A stretch of DNA of 64,000 nt from Lepeophtheirus salmonis (Eukaryota; Arthropoda; Copepoda; Siphonostomatoida; Caligidae). A program made the position numbers and the translations under genes. The stretch covers positions 50,626,068 to 50,690,067 of the forward strand of contig NC_052133.2 of assembly GCF_016086655.4 (NCBI RefSeq). Reading direction: 5' to 3'. Each line of letters starts with the position of its first letter. The first letter of the stretch is position 1. The notes under the pieces are model-generated. The model was not told the origin of the DNA and ran no database searches. It was given only the letters and a program-made list of their open reading frames with translations. Shown piece by piece: positions 11,040 to 22,690 of this stretch.

Positions 11040-12460
11040 AATCGAAAATCATCTGCTCAGCTCCTCTTTAATGGGGAGGTCAGAACAAAGGTGCCAAAGA
11101 TTATAAGGAAGCCAAATGATGAGGAACTGAAAAAATTGAGTAACAGCAACGAAAGGAAAATTATTACAATGAACATCATCGAGTGGTTCGAAAAATAAAC
11201 TTGAGGAGAGGGCGGACATTGTAAAGGTACTGGACCTAAACAGAGAGGGATACATCGAAAAGAAAAATGGGAGAAGGGTGAGCATAAGAATGTGAAAGCA
11301 ACCCTACATCAGAAATCTGTCACAAGTACGAAAGGTGGAGTTTGAAGGAAGAAAGGATGGATTATATATACTTGAATTTAAAAAAAAAAAAAAATGTTTA
11401 TGTAAAACAAGGGGGATGTTGTATATATACATATATTTATGTATCGATGACATTTTGATCACTGGGATTGATAAGGAGTACCACGATAACAAGCAAAAGG
11501 AAGTACAAGATATCCTAAAGAGAAATAGAGTCCAGTGTATTACAAAGTTTGTTCCTAAACGGAATTGACTAGACCACTTTGTGCTTTATTAAAAAAAAAA
11601 TGTTCATTATGTATGGGACAAGACGCATGAAGAAGGCTTCAAGAAAATTCAAATTGAACTTTTGAAAATAGACTCGCTCGGAAGATACGAGAGAAAAGAA
11701 GAGTATCATGTGAATACAGATGCGTTTGCACATGGTTGGTTGAGGTGCAGTGCTGTACCAGAAGAAAGAAAAGGAAGGATCCCCATTTCGTATGCAAGTC
11801 GGACTCTGACAGAAGCTGAGAAGAGAAAAGGAAGCTCTGGCAGTGGTTTGGGCTCACGAATATTTTGCCAAATTTATTTGGGGGAAGAAATTTCAAATCG
11901 AGACGGATCATAAGCCATTAGAGTGACTGTTTGAAACTAGACAATTACGTGATTTGCCTCTAAGAATGCCGAGATTTAAGCTAGGTATGCAGAGGTACAA
12001 TTATGATATTAGGTACATCCTGGGAGAAACGCAACATATAGCGATTTTTTGGGTAGAAAAGGGAAGGATGCTTCAAAGGATAGTCATCCGTCGTCAGACA
12101 AAAGGATTGAAGCTAATATTAGTTATATTACTATAGGAATAATCGATGGCATACCAGCATCTGACAAGCGTTTAGTTGAAAAAGCAAGGTTGACTATGGA
12201 AGATCCGGTTCTGCGGAAAGTTTTAGAATATGTAGAGAAAGGGTGGCCAAATTCCAGTGGAAATTAGACCGTTTTATCAATATCATGCTAATATTTTTCG
12301 TGGGGGTAATTTAATTATTTACGGAGGGAGAATAGTAATACCTTTAGAATTACTGTGTGATATTAATACATGACAGACATTTGGGATAAGTAAAATAAAT
12401 TTAAGGGCGAAGGAGTCCGTATTTTGGCCGAGATTGAATCGACAAATATAAAAGACAATA
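11040..12460 (+). pseudogene. Ty3/gypsy-like pol remnant (RT, RNase H, start of integrase)
   Basis: YIYLCIDDILITGIDKEYH near 11440 is the RT active-site box (Y/CIDD). Downstream, IPISYASRTLTEAEKRK and, in a shifted frame, LAVVWAHEYFAKF and FQIETDHKPLE form the RNase H/connection region; YNYDIRYILGETQHIA follows. The 12049-12267 frame continues with an integrase-leading segment (IGIIDGIPASDKRLVEKARL), and RAKESVFWPRLNRQI near 12420 corresponds to the end of the H2C2 zone. RT is shortened, there are several frameshifts, an A-run replaces sequence at 11380-11395, and the element stops before the integrase core. The 11040-11330 part reads as an acidic/basic coding scrap of unknown role. A sister copy lies at 61690-62482. 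Confidence 0.85.
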
Positions 12461-12461
12461 A

Positions 12462-14075
12462 AGTGTAAGAATCTTCCAATTAATGATGATAAAAAAGCTT
12501 CAAAACAACAAAATCAAATATATCTATGTAAATCGGCATCATTTAAAAATAATGACTATTTTATTAATCTGTCATGAGATCATTTACAGGAGAGATTTTT
12601 GTAAAATATGTGATCATAAGAATCTGAAATTGTTTTGCTAGGTATGTAAGACTAAAATAACAAATATTCATTATTAAAAATAATGACAGTCTGATGGACT
12701 GGTTTTGAGATCAAAACGGCAAAAATTTAAAAAAATTATATTTAGAACTGTTTTATGAAACGGTCTTGGGATAAATAATGGCAACAATTTTTGGATACAT
12801 ATGTTATATTTAGCATAATAAAATGGTCTGGTAAGTAGTCGAGGCAACATCTACAGATTGATGATATACAAAAATTTCTGATGTACAAAATCTGCAATAT
12901 CTTTGTAAATATACATAATTTAAAAATAACGAGAATTATAAAAACAAGTGATCAAAACGGGAAAAATTTCTATAAATATGGTATCTTTAGCATAATTAAA
13001 TATTGTGGTAGGTGAATGAAACAAAATCTTCCCTCAAAGATGATACAAAACTCTTCAGAAAAACAAAGTCTTATACCTCTAAGTAAATATGCATCATTTC
13101 AAAATAATGGTTTATTTTATGAATGGGTCTGATATCATTTATAGCAAAGTTTTTGAAAAATATGTGATAAATAGAATCTGAAATTGTTTTAGTAGGTATG
13201 CTAAACAAAACCTTCCTTTGAATGATGACACAAAAACTTCAGTACAACAAAATCTTAATATCTAAGAAATATTCATTATTTAAAAATAATGACCGTCTTA
13301 TGGACAGGTTTGAGATCAAATCAGCACTTTTTTTTTTTTAATGTTATATTTAGCATCTTTAAATGATCTGGTAAGTAGTCGAGACAAAGTCTTCAAATGA
13401 ATGATGATAAAATACCTTCAGTACAATAAAATCTAAAACATGTAACTATATTAAAATCTTCCCGTCAAAGATGATACAAAACCTTCAGAACAACAAAACT
13501 TATACATCTAAGTAAATATTCATCATTTAAAAATAATGGTTTATTTTACGATTGGGTCTTGAGATCATTTAGAGGAAATTTTTTGAAAAATATATGATAA
13601 TTAGAATATGAAATTGTGTTAGTAGGTAATTAAGACTAAACCTTTCCAATTAATGAAGATACAAAAGCTTCACTACGACAAAATCTAAAATATCTAAGAA
13701 ATATTCATGATTAAAAATAATGACTGTCTTATGGACGGGTCTTGAGATCATAACGGCAAATTTTTTTTTTTTTAAATGTTGTATTTAGCATCTTTTAAAG
13801 CTGCACATTAATGATGATAAAATACCTTTAAAACAACATAATCAAATACATCTAAGTAAATATTCATCGTATAAAAAAAGGAACTGTTTTATGAAACTGT
13901 CATGAGATATATAACGGCAACGATTTTTGATAAATATGTTATATTTAACATAATTAATTGTTCTGATAGGAAGTCGAGACAACATCTACTAATTGATGAT
14001 GATACAAAACTTTTTGATATACAAAATTGCAATATCGTTCTAAATAGACATGATGACTAATATAAATGTATATAT
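12462..14075 (-). repeat. 183-bp satellite array (left arm of foldback-like structure)
   Basis: The (G)A(G)ACAAAATCTTCC landmark recurs near 12465, 12648, 12841, 13017, 13203, 13381, 13632 and 13977, mostly 176-193 bp apart. Each unit contains a near-palindrome of the type TCATTATTTAAAAATAATGA and an AGATCATTT block. Units are diverged, with small deletions. Orientation is opposite to the array at 16830-17965. No ORF of interest. Confidence 0.8.
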
Positions 14076-14079
14076 TATT

Positions 14080-14545
14080 TCATCAATTAAGTTATAGGAG
14101 TTGTGTCAAAAAAAAAAATGACAGCCATTAAAAATTAAATAAACATTTTCTTTTACAAAAAATGGGAATCGAAAAATGTTTTTTGAAATAATATCTGAAA
14201 AACCATGTGTTTCAAAATTTATCAGACATTAATTTAGGCTCTTATTTATTGAAAGATCATTCATACTATTGTATGCAAAATATGTCATTAGGAATAAAAT
14301 AAAATATTCAAAAGGGTAGAAAATAACAGGGAAATGATTAGTACATTGTACACTCCCTTATCTTGATAAAATAATTCCAAATCACACGGTGCTGATGATA
14401 GTAATTATGTGTTATAATTTGAGACAAATTTACCACTTCCTTAATATGTATTGTAGTTTTTATAATCTAAGTACATTTAAATCACGTATGACTTATGAAC
14501 AAAGGAAGTAAACAGAAAAGAAAGTAAATTTAAAAAAAAATATAC
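14080..14545 (+). repeat. Interspersed repeat D, copy 1
   Basis: Blocks ATCAATTAAGTTATAGGAGT, TTAATTTAGGCTCT, ACACTCCC(T/C)(T/C)ATC and ATGACTTATGAACAAA recur in the same order at 21865-22165. Copy 1 seems to interrupt the left arm of the foldback-like structure, since the right arm has no counterpart at that point. Non-coding. Confidence 0.7.
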
Positions 14546-14631
14546 CACATAAAAAATTGCGTTCTGTCATATGACCATTTACGAATAATAAGAGTTCTAT
14601 AGACAAACGAAGAATATAGGTAGACAAATGA

Positions 14632-14872
14632 TCGACTCTGTTTGCGCGTAAACATTTTAGAACGATGGTGTATTTCTTTTATCTAAATTTCAATAGTTCC
14701 ACGTTCACGCGAAGAAGAATTCTGATTCTTCCCAGTCGTTAATAACAGTGATGTGTGTACTGAGAATTGTCTTTCTATATATATTGTATAATTATTTTCG
14801 CTTTACAAGTCCATCACAACAACACGTAAACGGCGTTTTCAGATTCTTCGACTATAGAATGAGAAGTCTTAT
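14632..14872 (+). repeat. Inner inverted repeat, left copy
   Basis: Runs from CGACTCTGTTTGCGCGTAAA to TTCGACTATAGAATGAGAAG, with TTCCACGTTCACGCGAAGAA in between. The reverse complement of this sequence is present at 16575-16816. Together the two copies flank a 1.7-kb interior. Confidence 0.8.
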
Positions 14873-16574
14873 GCGAAAATCCTGTTCCATACGTGAAGAA
14901 TTCCAGCCCCAAATGGATAAATATGTTTCATTTTCCTCAGAAAATGTTGGTGTTTAGACATTTAGAGCAAAGGGAAAATACAACTCCAATATAATGAACG
15001 GCTAACCAAGGAATACTAGAAATACTGGAAAGGAAACAAAAATATCGCTCTCACATTAGAAGGCTGACTTTCTCTTTTCCTGTAACTACAAAGAGGAGAA
15101 ATGATTAATATGATTTATGACCAATGATAAATTTATCCGACTCGTGACAATTTATCACGGTCTTAAATTCATCAATTTCTTAAGTTATCTTTAATTAAAT
15201 TTATCCTTTAACTTAATAATTTCATTTTATAACCAGGCTAATTTTAGCCACATTGCCACTATCACTCAACCGGGATATCTTCCCTCAAGAAAACTCCACT
15301 CTCTGAGCACAATAAACTTTATCAAGAAGGAGGCTGACAACCCGTTCACGATTCTTCAGATCTTGATTCTTCTTCTTTGATAGGCTTTTGTAAGCCGGTG
15401 AAATCCTTTACTGACTTTTAAAGGTTATATCCAACTGTCGAGAGTCATTGGAGAAGAAAAACTCACAAATGGCTCATTATACAAAGTTTCATAACAAGCC
15501 GAAAAAGTTTTTTTAAGGACTGAGTTATTATATCTCAAATCACCAAAAAAACCAAAAATATAATTTGAACCCTACCCTCTCCGACTTACATGAAACTTGG
15601 CACAATTGATGAATGTGAATAGAAAATAGCTCTGTTGAAATTTAATACCCATTGGATCAACCGTTTAGGAGATATAATCTTTTGAAGTTTTGACTTTTTC
15701 GACTTAGTTGACTGGACTCCAAATTTTAAAATCCTATATCTCTGCAACCACTAGACTAATATCGAAGTATGAACTATCATTGAAAAGTTAATAAGCCCAG
15801 GAAACCAATTCCGATATCATTTTTAAACTTGGAATATAAAAGGGGTAATGACCTTCGAAACTATAATTTGAAGTTGGATTTGACATTGAAGAAATCATGA
15901 CCTTAGCCTTACCTTGCCATGAAAATGTTTCTTCATACTGTTTACTATAACATATCAAAATACAAGCATCCATTGTGCACAGGCTTATTAAAATCAAAGG
16001 TAAGCAATGCTCCCTAATTCTATGAATATTACTTGTGAATATCTGAGACGGCTCTTTTTTGTTAAATTTCCTTTCAAATATTTTTAGAAGCACTGTCCAA
16101 TGCTTTTCAAATGTCTGCACAACGAAATTATAGCATAATTCAGCAGAATTCCCTTCAAATTCTAAGTTATGCATTTTGATATAATATTGCAACTTCTTCC
16201 CTTGTAATTTTAGCAATAAATAATATATGATTTATATTCACAGGCGGTTGAAAGGGGAAGCCTTCCCATCAAAGTGGTCGAATCTAGCAAGCTACCTCTC
16301 ATCATCATCATCACCTCCAATACTAACATAGGCATCAACTAGCCCCAATAGGGTACATTAGGAGCATGAAAGACAAGAAGCTCTGGAGTATGCAATGGTT
16401 ATGGAAGAGACCGTTCTTTCGGCACAATATCTCTATGACAAATTCTCTCGGAATCATTTCCCTGGGAGGAGGGGGGGTTGCACTTGTAAAAAATGATACA
16501 TTCAGATGTGAAAGGGCTAGACGTTGCTGCTTGCCTGGAGGGGGAAGAATATCTCTCCTTCAGAACTTTCTATA
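14873..16574. other. Interior of the foldback-like structure
   Basis: This sequence lies between the inner inverted repeats. The longest frame is a 142-codon ORF on the minus strand (15788-16216) that contains YYIKMHNLEFEGNSAEL, ERKFNKKEPSQIF and FSWQGKAKVM; it has no motif I recognise and no transposase signature. A second, shorter frame lies at 16366-16575 on plus. A GA-rich stretch with CATCATCATCAT lies near 16300. Whether any of this encodes a mobility protein cannot be judged from sequence alone. Confidence 0.45.
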
Positions 16575-16816
16575 ATCAACTTCTAATTCTATAGTCGAAG
16601 AATCTGAAAACGCCGTTTATGCGTTGTTGTGATGGACGTGTATACGAAAATAATTATGCTATATACATCGATATGAAATTCTCATAACACACATCATCAT
16701 CATTGACGACTGGGAGGAAGAAAATTTCTTCTTCGCGTGAACGTGGAACTATTGAAATATTGATAAAGTAAATACACGGTCGTTCTAAAATGTTTACGTG
16801 TAAACAGAGCCGATTA
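16575..16816 (-). repeat. Inner inverted repeat, right copy
   Basis: Reverse complement of 14632-14872: ATTCTATAGTCGAAGAATCT, AACGCCGTTTATGCG, TTCTTCGCGTGAACGTGGAA and ACGTGTAAACAGAGCCGAT. Differences are a scatter of substitutions and short indels. A weak third trace of the outer end (CGTTCTAAAATATTTCC) is at about 17985. Confidence 0.8.
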
Positions 16817-16829
16817 TTGGCATCAATAA

Positions 16830-17965
16830 TTGGCAGATTTTGTCTCGACTACCTACCAGAACATTTAAAGATTCTAAATATAACATTTAAAAAAAAATCT
16901 TTTCCGATTTGATCTCAAGACCTCTCCATAAGACAGACATAATTTTTAAATTATTAATATTTCTTAGATATTTTAGATTTTAATGTAATGAAGCTGTTGT
17001 ATCTTCATTGATTGGGAGGCTTAGACTTAATTATCTACCAACACAATTTCAGATTCTAATTTATCATATATTTTTCAAAATAATGATAATGATTTCAAGA
17101 CCCAATTATAAAAAAGACCATTATTTTTAAATGATGCATATTTACTTATAGGGTATAAGACTTTGTTTTTCTGAAGGTTTTCTATCATCTTTCATCGAAA
17201 ATTTTGTCTCAACTACTTACCACAATATTTAATTATGCGAAAGATAACATATTTAACGAAATCTTTGCCTTTTTCAATCTCATGACCCGTTTATTTATTT
17301 ATAATTATTGTTAAATAATATATATTTACAAAGATGTTATAGATTTTGTACATAACAAAGTTTTGTATCCTGATCAATTCTCAATTTTGCCTTGACTGCC
17401 TAACAAGACATTTCATTACTCTAAATAAAACATATTGATCGAAAATCTTTGACGTTTTCTATCTCAAGACCGTTGCATAAAACAGTTCTTATTTTTAAAC
17501 GATGAATATTTACGTAAATATATTTGATTTTGTTGTTTTGAAGGTATTTTATCATCATGAATTGGAAGATTTTGTCTCAACTATCTTCCAAAACATTTTA
17601 AGATGCTAAATATATATATAAATTTTTTTAATGTTTGCCATTTTGATCTGATGACCTTTCCATGAGGCTGTCATTATTTTTAAATAATGAATAATGTTGT
17701 GCTTATTTTAGTCTTACATACCTAGCAAAACAATTTCAGATTCTAATGATCACATATTTTTCAAAAATCTTTCCTATAAATGATCTCATGACCAATTCAT
17801 AAAACATTCATTATTTTTAAATGATGCATATCTACATAGATGTATTTGATTTTGTAGTTTTGAAGTTTTTATCTTCATTAGTTGGAAGATTTTGTCAGGA
17901 CTAGCTTTCAGAACATGTAAACTTGCTAAAGATCACATTGTGAATTTTAGCTTTTTAAATCCAAG
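16830..17965 (+). repeat. 183-bp satellite array (right arm of foldback-like structure)
   Basis: The TTTTGTCT(C) landmark or its degenerate form recurs at about 16839, 17022, 17205, 17391, 17571, 17703 and 17889, giving spacings of 183, 183, 186, 180, 132 and 186 bp. Each unit runs ACTACCTACCA, ACATTTAAAGAT, TTTTGATCTCAAGACC, ATTATTTTTAAATGATGAAT, then GAAGGT. It is the mirror of the left array, and the same family as the blocks at 9.4, 21, 38.6, 40.2, 47.6, 59.7 and 60.6 kb. Confidence 0.8.
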
Positions 17966-18595
17966 TAAAAGAAATACAGTATCGTTCTAAAATATTTCCA
18001 TGTAGACAGTCTTAATTTTTTTTTCATATTAGGTTCTTCTTTTTTTTCTATGTATACATATTTTTTATATTTCCGTGAATTGACGTTGGACACAACGTAC
18101 TTTTATATGATGTACATTTTTAAATAGTGAATCTCTTTTCTATTTAACTTTTAAATTAACTTCTAAGTTATAAAATAAAATGTGCCTTATGGCCACGACA
18201 AATAACTTTTCGGGCAATGCCGGGCAACTAACGCTAATGCTTAATAAATATAAGAAAACAACTATGTAAATCAACTTTGCCCAAATACTCCCTGGGTGGT
18301 TCCTTGATCTGTGGAAACAATAGTGGAGAAATTGAACCTGACTCTGGACCATCTGTTCACCTGAATAATAAATATACATAACGTAGCCTGTGACTGGGTA
18401 AAAAAGAAACCCCCAAAATAAAACGTATTTAGTTACAGGATAAATAGTTGAACGATTCTAGTAATTATGTCATTTAAATCATGCATAATTTTTTTAACCA
18501 TACCATCCATTTTGCACTCGTAAATATAAATTAAAAGGCTAAAAATACATTTATAAATATAGGACATCAAGAAAAACTAAATTTTTACATTAAAA
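17966..18595. other. No recognised gene
   Basis: AT-rich spacer between the right satellite arm and the left arm of IR1. A 79-codon minus frame (18140-18379) has no recognisable motif. Confidence 0.45.
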
Positions 18596-19279
18596 TACTT
18601 TACTTTAAGCTACATATTCAAATATCATTGTATCACATTATGAAAATACATTCAAAAATTCGTTGAGGGAGTGTATAAGGCAAATCACAAGTTATTTGAT
18701 TATATATTAAATGAAATATATTCATCAGTCATTTTATCCATCAGAAATGCAATGTTAAACAAACCCTTTAAAACAAAAAACACTTGTCAAAAAGCTAGTA
18801 CGGTTGTCAATATTTCCAAAAAAAAATCTCAAAAGTTGGAAAAAATACGAAAATTAATTCTAGCATCACGAGTGTTAATTTTAATAATAAGTGTTTATAG
18901 TGGGACATTGAATTACATGAAATATCACGTTATTAGTATAATATTTATATGATTAATAGGGAATTACGTAGTTCCATAGATGTTTTACAAACTATATCAT
19001 ATGATTAAGATAACACAAAATCATTTTAGTTTCATGATTTACTAAAACATAAAAAAAATAAGAAATATAAAAAATAAGTAAAATATTTTACTGCCCCAGT
19101 TTCAATTAAAATAAATTCATCAACACAAACATATACAATTGTGTTTCGAAAATGAAGATGACTTTCCTAGCTTTCAAGTAAAATCATCTAATCAAGACGA
19201 ACACAATGAATGAATATCGCGAGTATCATAAGATTGTATATGTTTGGTGAAATTTATTCTCATTGTAACATCGACTCAC

Positions 19280-19817
19280 CTCCCAGTGCGGTTTATGAAC
19301 AGAATCTTTCCTCTCAACGGCTGACGACTTATAATAGTGATCAAATTTATATGCTGACACCGGAGAATAAGAAAAACAGTCAGCCTGTTCAAAAAAATGT
19401 CGCTTTCCTCTAACAAAATCCAAAACCTTATCTTAGTCATGATGTAACAGAGACCTTCGGTTTAATGTAACATTTTATTCAAACGTCAACGAAAGAAAAG
19501 TCCTACCAAAAACTGCAACAATTACTTACTCGTTCTTCAGCTGGATCAAGAGCTTCCAGAGGTATAACAGAAACATTTTCCCCAGATACCTCTAATCGCT
19601 CAATCTGAAAAACAAGTTGTCTCCAAGTAATAGATGCTCAATTTGGATAAGCAGTCTCTCTTTAGTAGAAACATCAAAATATGTCAAATTTTGCCGAAAT
19701 GACTCCCACATGACAGATCTTAAATGGATTTTTAGAGAAAGTTACCATTGGTGAAACGTCGTAAGAAGCGCGGTTACTTATGACTTTGCCTCCTATATCT
19801 TCTAAAGAATAAACCAT
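19280..19817 (-). pseudogene. Three-exon gene of unknown function, left-arm copy
   Basis: Exon 1 (19817-19746) starts with ATG and reads MVYSLEDIGGKVISNR, ending in ATG followed by GTAACT. Exon 2 (19604-19530) follows TTTTTCAG, reads IERLEVSGENVSVIPLEA and ends CGA/GTAAGT. Exon 3 (19407-19280) reads FEQADCFSYSPVSAYKFDHY and later HKPHWE, ending GAG/GTGAGT. All borders are canonical and phase 0. Exon 3 has lost one base in a T-run compared with the right-arm copy, so its frame breaks. The coding sequence stays protein-like outside that lesion. Neither the protein nor further exons are recognised. The mirror copy is at 53976-54512. Confidence 0.6.
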
Positions 19818-20554
19818 TGTGTTCATAGTGTAGAAATACATGGCTTTGAGTTACCTCAACAACTGAGGATTTCAAGTACACGCACAACACAGTACAGCAC
19901 GCCGTTTATGTTAGAAGCAGGAGAGTGGAGGGAGTTAAGCATATTGCCCCATTTAACTTAACACGCCTTTCCACTATTTCAGGTATTTCACCGATACCCT
20001 TATAGTAGTTACGTTTTTTTCCTATATCTATTAATAAGCAATCGATTGCTCCTATAGATAAGGAGGAGTTTTTCTATTTATATGTTGGCATTATACTAAA
20101 GAAGAAAAAAACATCAATATATGCTGTTTTATTTTCCTACAAAAATGGATATCCAAACAAAAAAGATATAAATGACATTGTTGACGAACTTAAATATTCA
20201 TGAGGGACAAATTCCACTATTGACTTCTATAACTTAAAGTTTAAATTATTTTATGTTTAAAAAGCCTACATACACTTATAAAAGCCTCCTCTCCTCTGCT
20301 TCCTTATTTCAATGATAATATCACAAATAACATCATTAATATCGTCAAGAATCTTCTCAATATTTGAACAAAGTTACAAAAATTTAAAAAAATCAATAAC
20401 GATAAAATTTGTCCAACAAACCTACCAGATAAAATAAAGATGATAATGACCAAAATAATTGACGTATTCCATCTTAAAGTTTGTTTATTAGACAATTACA
20501 TTTTTTAAATTAAGCTTATTTTCTTTAATATTTTAGATTTTTTATTTTGGAAAT

Positions 20555-20973
20555 TATACTGGGTGAAGACTTGGAAAGTTAATCTCAACCGAACATCAAG
20601 CTCAGGTCATGGTTCTCGACGTCGTAGTGTCAGTTGGCAGCAAGATGTCTCCCTACTTCTTCAAGGCGAACTAAAAAGTCAACACGGACGTCTACTACAA
20701 GGTCCTCAGGTACCAGGTCTTGTCATGGTTGAAGCTCCCAAGGGACTAATCTATATTTACCCAATATGGCGCCCTGCAGATGTGTCTGAGAAAGTGTAGC
20801 ATTTCTTTAGAGATAATATGGCTGCCTTCTGTCAGGCAAACTGCTGGCCTTTGAATGGTTGAATTTACATCTTTTTTGCGAAAATTTTGCCATAAAAATG
20901 GCACAAAATAAAAATATGGAGAAGGGAAAACGGCTTTTACAATTTTCGAATTTTTGAGTCCCCACCCTGTATA
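20555..20973 (+). mobile_element. Internally deleted mariner-like element
   Basis: Ends are TATACTGGGTGAAGACTT on the left and the complement of TATACAGGGTGGGGACTC on the right, an inverted pair starting at a TA, as in Tc1/mariner elements. Between them, a plus-strand frame reads SKMSPYFFKAN, KVNTDVYYKVLRYQVL and FTQYGAPADVSEKV, then FFRDNMAAF. This matches the mariner catalytic region KMPPYFF, KVNTDVYYKVL and TQDGAPAHTS. The second catalytic Asp is Tyr here (QYGAPA) and stops interrupt the frame. At about 420 bp it is a dead deletion derivative. Confidence 0.8.
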
Positions 20974-20984
20974 ATCGAAATACA

Positions 20985-21430
20985 CAGGGAAATTTTGTCT
21001 CCACTACCTACCAGAATATAATTTGTCCCAATAAGCTGTATAATCCCCAAAGAATCAAAGGGGAAATTTTGTCTCCACTACCTAGGAGAATATGTAAGGA
21101 AGCTTATGATTTCAATATATTTTCGACCTTTAGTTTCACCTATATAACAATCATAATATATCTAGGTGAAGATGCAAAATCATCAATGGAAATAAGGCTT
21201 TGTCGTAACTACCTATTATAACATGTAAAGTTTATAAAGGTTTCATTTTTTGGCAAATTCTTTGAAATTTTCGATCTTCAGACCCGTCTATAAGACAATC
21301 ATAATTTATTTATAAGACAAGCTTTCTTCTCTGTGAAGATGCAAAATCATCTTTAATTAATATAAACTCCATTGATATTAGCTAATATTGATTTGTATTT
21401 CCAAATATTAGGAAATTGGGTTGGACATGG
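20985..21430 (+). repeat. 183-bp satellite units inside IR1 left arm
   Basis: Two to three degenerate units with (A)TTTTGTCTCCACTACCTA, ACATGTAAAG, GATCTTCAGACCCGTCTATA and AGACAATCATAATTTAT. The counterpart in the right arm is poorly preserved. Confidence 0.6.
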
Positions 21431-21864
21431 TCTTGAATAATGTACGAATTCCGAGTAATATCTAGTTAAGCTTTTGGGTATTTTGTGTAAAATTTGAACT
21501 AAAAACTTTGAACTCTTTTTGGCAAATTTTGGAAACTTTTTAAATTTAAGCCTTGAAAGTTGTTACCATGTGGAGTCCAGAGTTCCATTCAGACTTAAGA
21601 ATTATTAATGAACCACAATAGTTGGATAAAATGATTTTGTCCAATTTTTGAGAAAATAACATTTATGAACCTTATAACTTAAGAACTATATTGTTTTTTA
21701 GAAAGGTTTTTTATTGATTAATACATAATATTTTAATTAATAAAATTATCAATAAATATTTAAACAAATAACTGGAGTAATTGCATTATAAAATATTTTA
21801 GATTAAAGTTAGACCTCCACTGATAGACCCAATCCTTCCGTTCTCTGATTATATCTATAAAAAA

Positions 21865-22165
21865 ATATTATTCCATCAATTAAGTTATAGGAGTTTTAAA
21901 ATTTATTAAACGTTAATTTAGGCTCTAATAAACAGAACAATTATTCAAAATATTATATGCAAAAGGATAGGACACTCCCCCATCATGATAAAAAAATCCA
22001 AGTCACACTGCCCTAATGATTGTAATTATGTGATAAAATTTAAGACAACTTTATCACTTCTTTAATATGTATTGTAGTTTTTACAATATAATTATTTTTT
22101 AAATCAAGTATGACTTATGAACAAAAGGAAGTAAACAGAAGAGAAAGTAAATTTAAAAAAATATA
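21865..22165 (+). repeat. Interspersed repeat D, copy 2
   Basis: Matches 14080-14545 in the same orientation, with internal deletions, for example TTAAGTTATAGGAGTTTT, TTAATTTAGGCTCTAAT and AAGTATGACTTATGAACAAA. Non-coding. Confidence 0.7.
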
Positions 22166-22189
22166 TATTAATTATACAATAGCTGAAAA

Positions 22190-22690
22190 AAATTACATTA
22201 ATATTAGAAAAGTTTAAAAGGAAAGCAGTTATAAGTATAGTTGATAATATTGTAGAGAAAAACGCGTGCAAGGAGGAGGGGGAAAAAAGACATATGGTAT
22301 CATTGTTTAAAATACTGATGTGATTATCATCTGCCTGCTTTATTGATTTTTGAGGGTATAACGAATATATTTATTAGCAAAATGTTTAATGAAGATATAC
22401 TACGTATAATTGACTTCGACGTTTTTTATCCGTTACTGTAGATTTGAAAACGTCACACTCCATGAAATTGTAATTCATAATGAACCTTATTCTCAGAATA
22501 ATAGCTAATGAAACGACAAAGTAGAGTATTTGAAATATATTTGAAGCTCAAAGTTTAAAAAAGAAGGCTTTAATTAAATATAATCTACACACTAAAAAAA
22601 TAAACCATTAAACATTTAAGTTAAATATACAAAATTAAACAATTAAAATCATATAACTATTAATACTAATAAATTATAAATACAGAATAT
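22190..22690. repeat. Junction of a repeat R scrap with a segment inverted at 42.48-42.93 kb
   Basis: About 40 bases matching repeat R (AATTACAT..ATTAGAAAAGTTT, 22190-22232) switch abruptly to sequence whose reverse complement lies at 42480-42930. Shared blocks are CATGAAATTGTAATTCATAA, GTTTAAAATACTGATGTGAT and GGAGGGGGAAA. Non-coding. Confidence 0.65.

Larger units (their letters stand above)
18596..21690. repeat. Long inverted repeat IR1, left arm
   Basis: Reverse-complement matches to 52800-55760 run along the whole arm. Anchors include TTCAAATATCATTGTATCA (18618) with its mate near 55730, the gene exons at 19280-19817, GTATTTCACCGATACCC (19985) with its mate near 53790, the mariner remnant, and the ATTGTGGTTCATTAAT mate of ATTAATGAACCACAAT near 21605. 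The arms are about 3 kb, 31 kb apart, and interrupted by indels and substitutions. Confidence 0.85.

Noticed and set aside
11304..11568. Long A-run ORFs as proteins
   Set aside because: The open frames cross a poly-A tract (11380-11395); only the IDD box part is meaningful.
14632..16816. Simple DNA transposon with 240-bp TIRs encoding its transposase
   Set aside because: The interior ORF shows no transposase motif and no target-site duplication could be identified, so only the structural description is kept.
9330..18000. CRISPR array or similar spacer-repeat system in the 183-bp blocks
   Set aside because: Whole units are repeated with gradual divergence; there are no constant short repeats separated by unique spacers, and the genome is eukaryotic.
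22380..22420. Riboswitch or bacterial-type regulatory sites
   Set aside because: The window is eukaryotic; no ribosome binding sites or operon structure exist.
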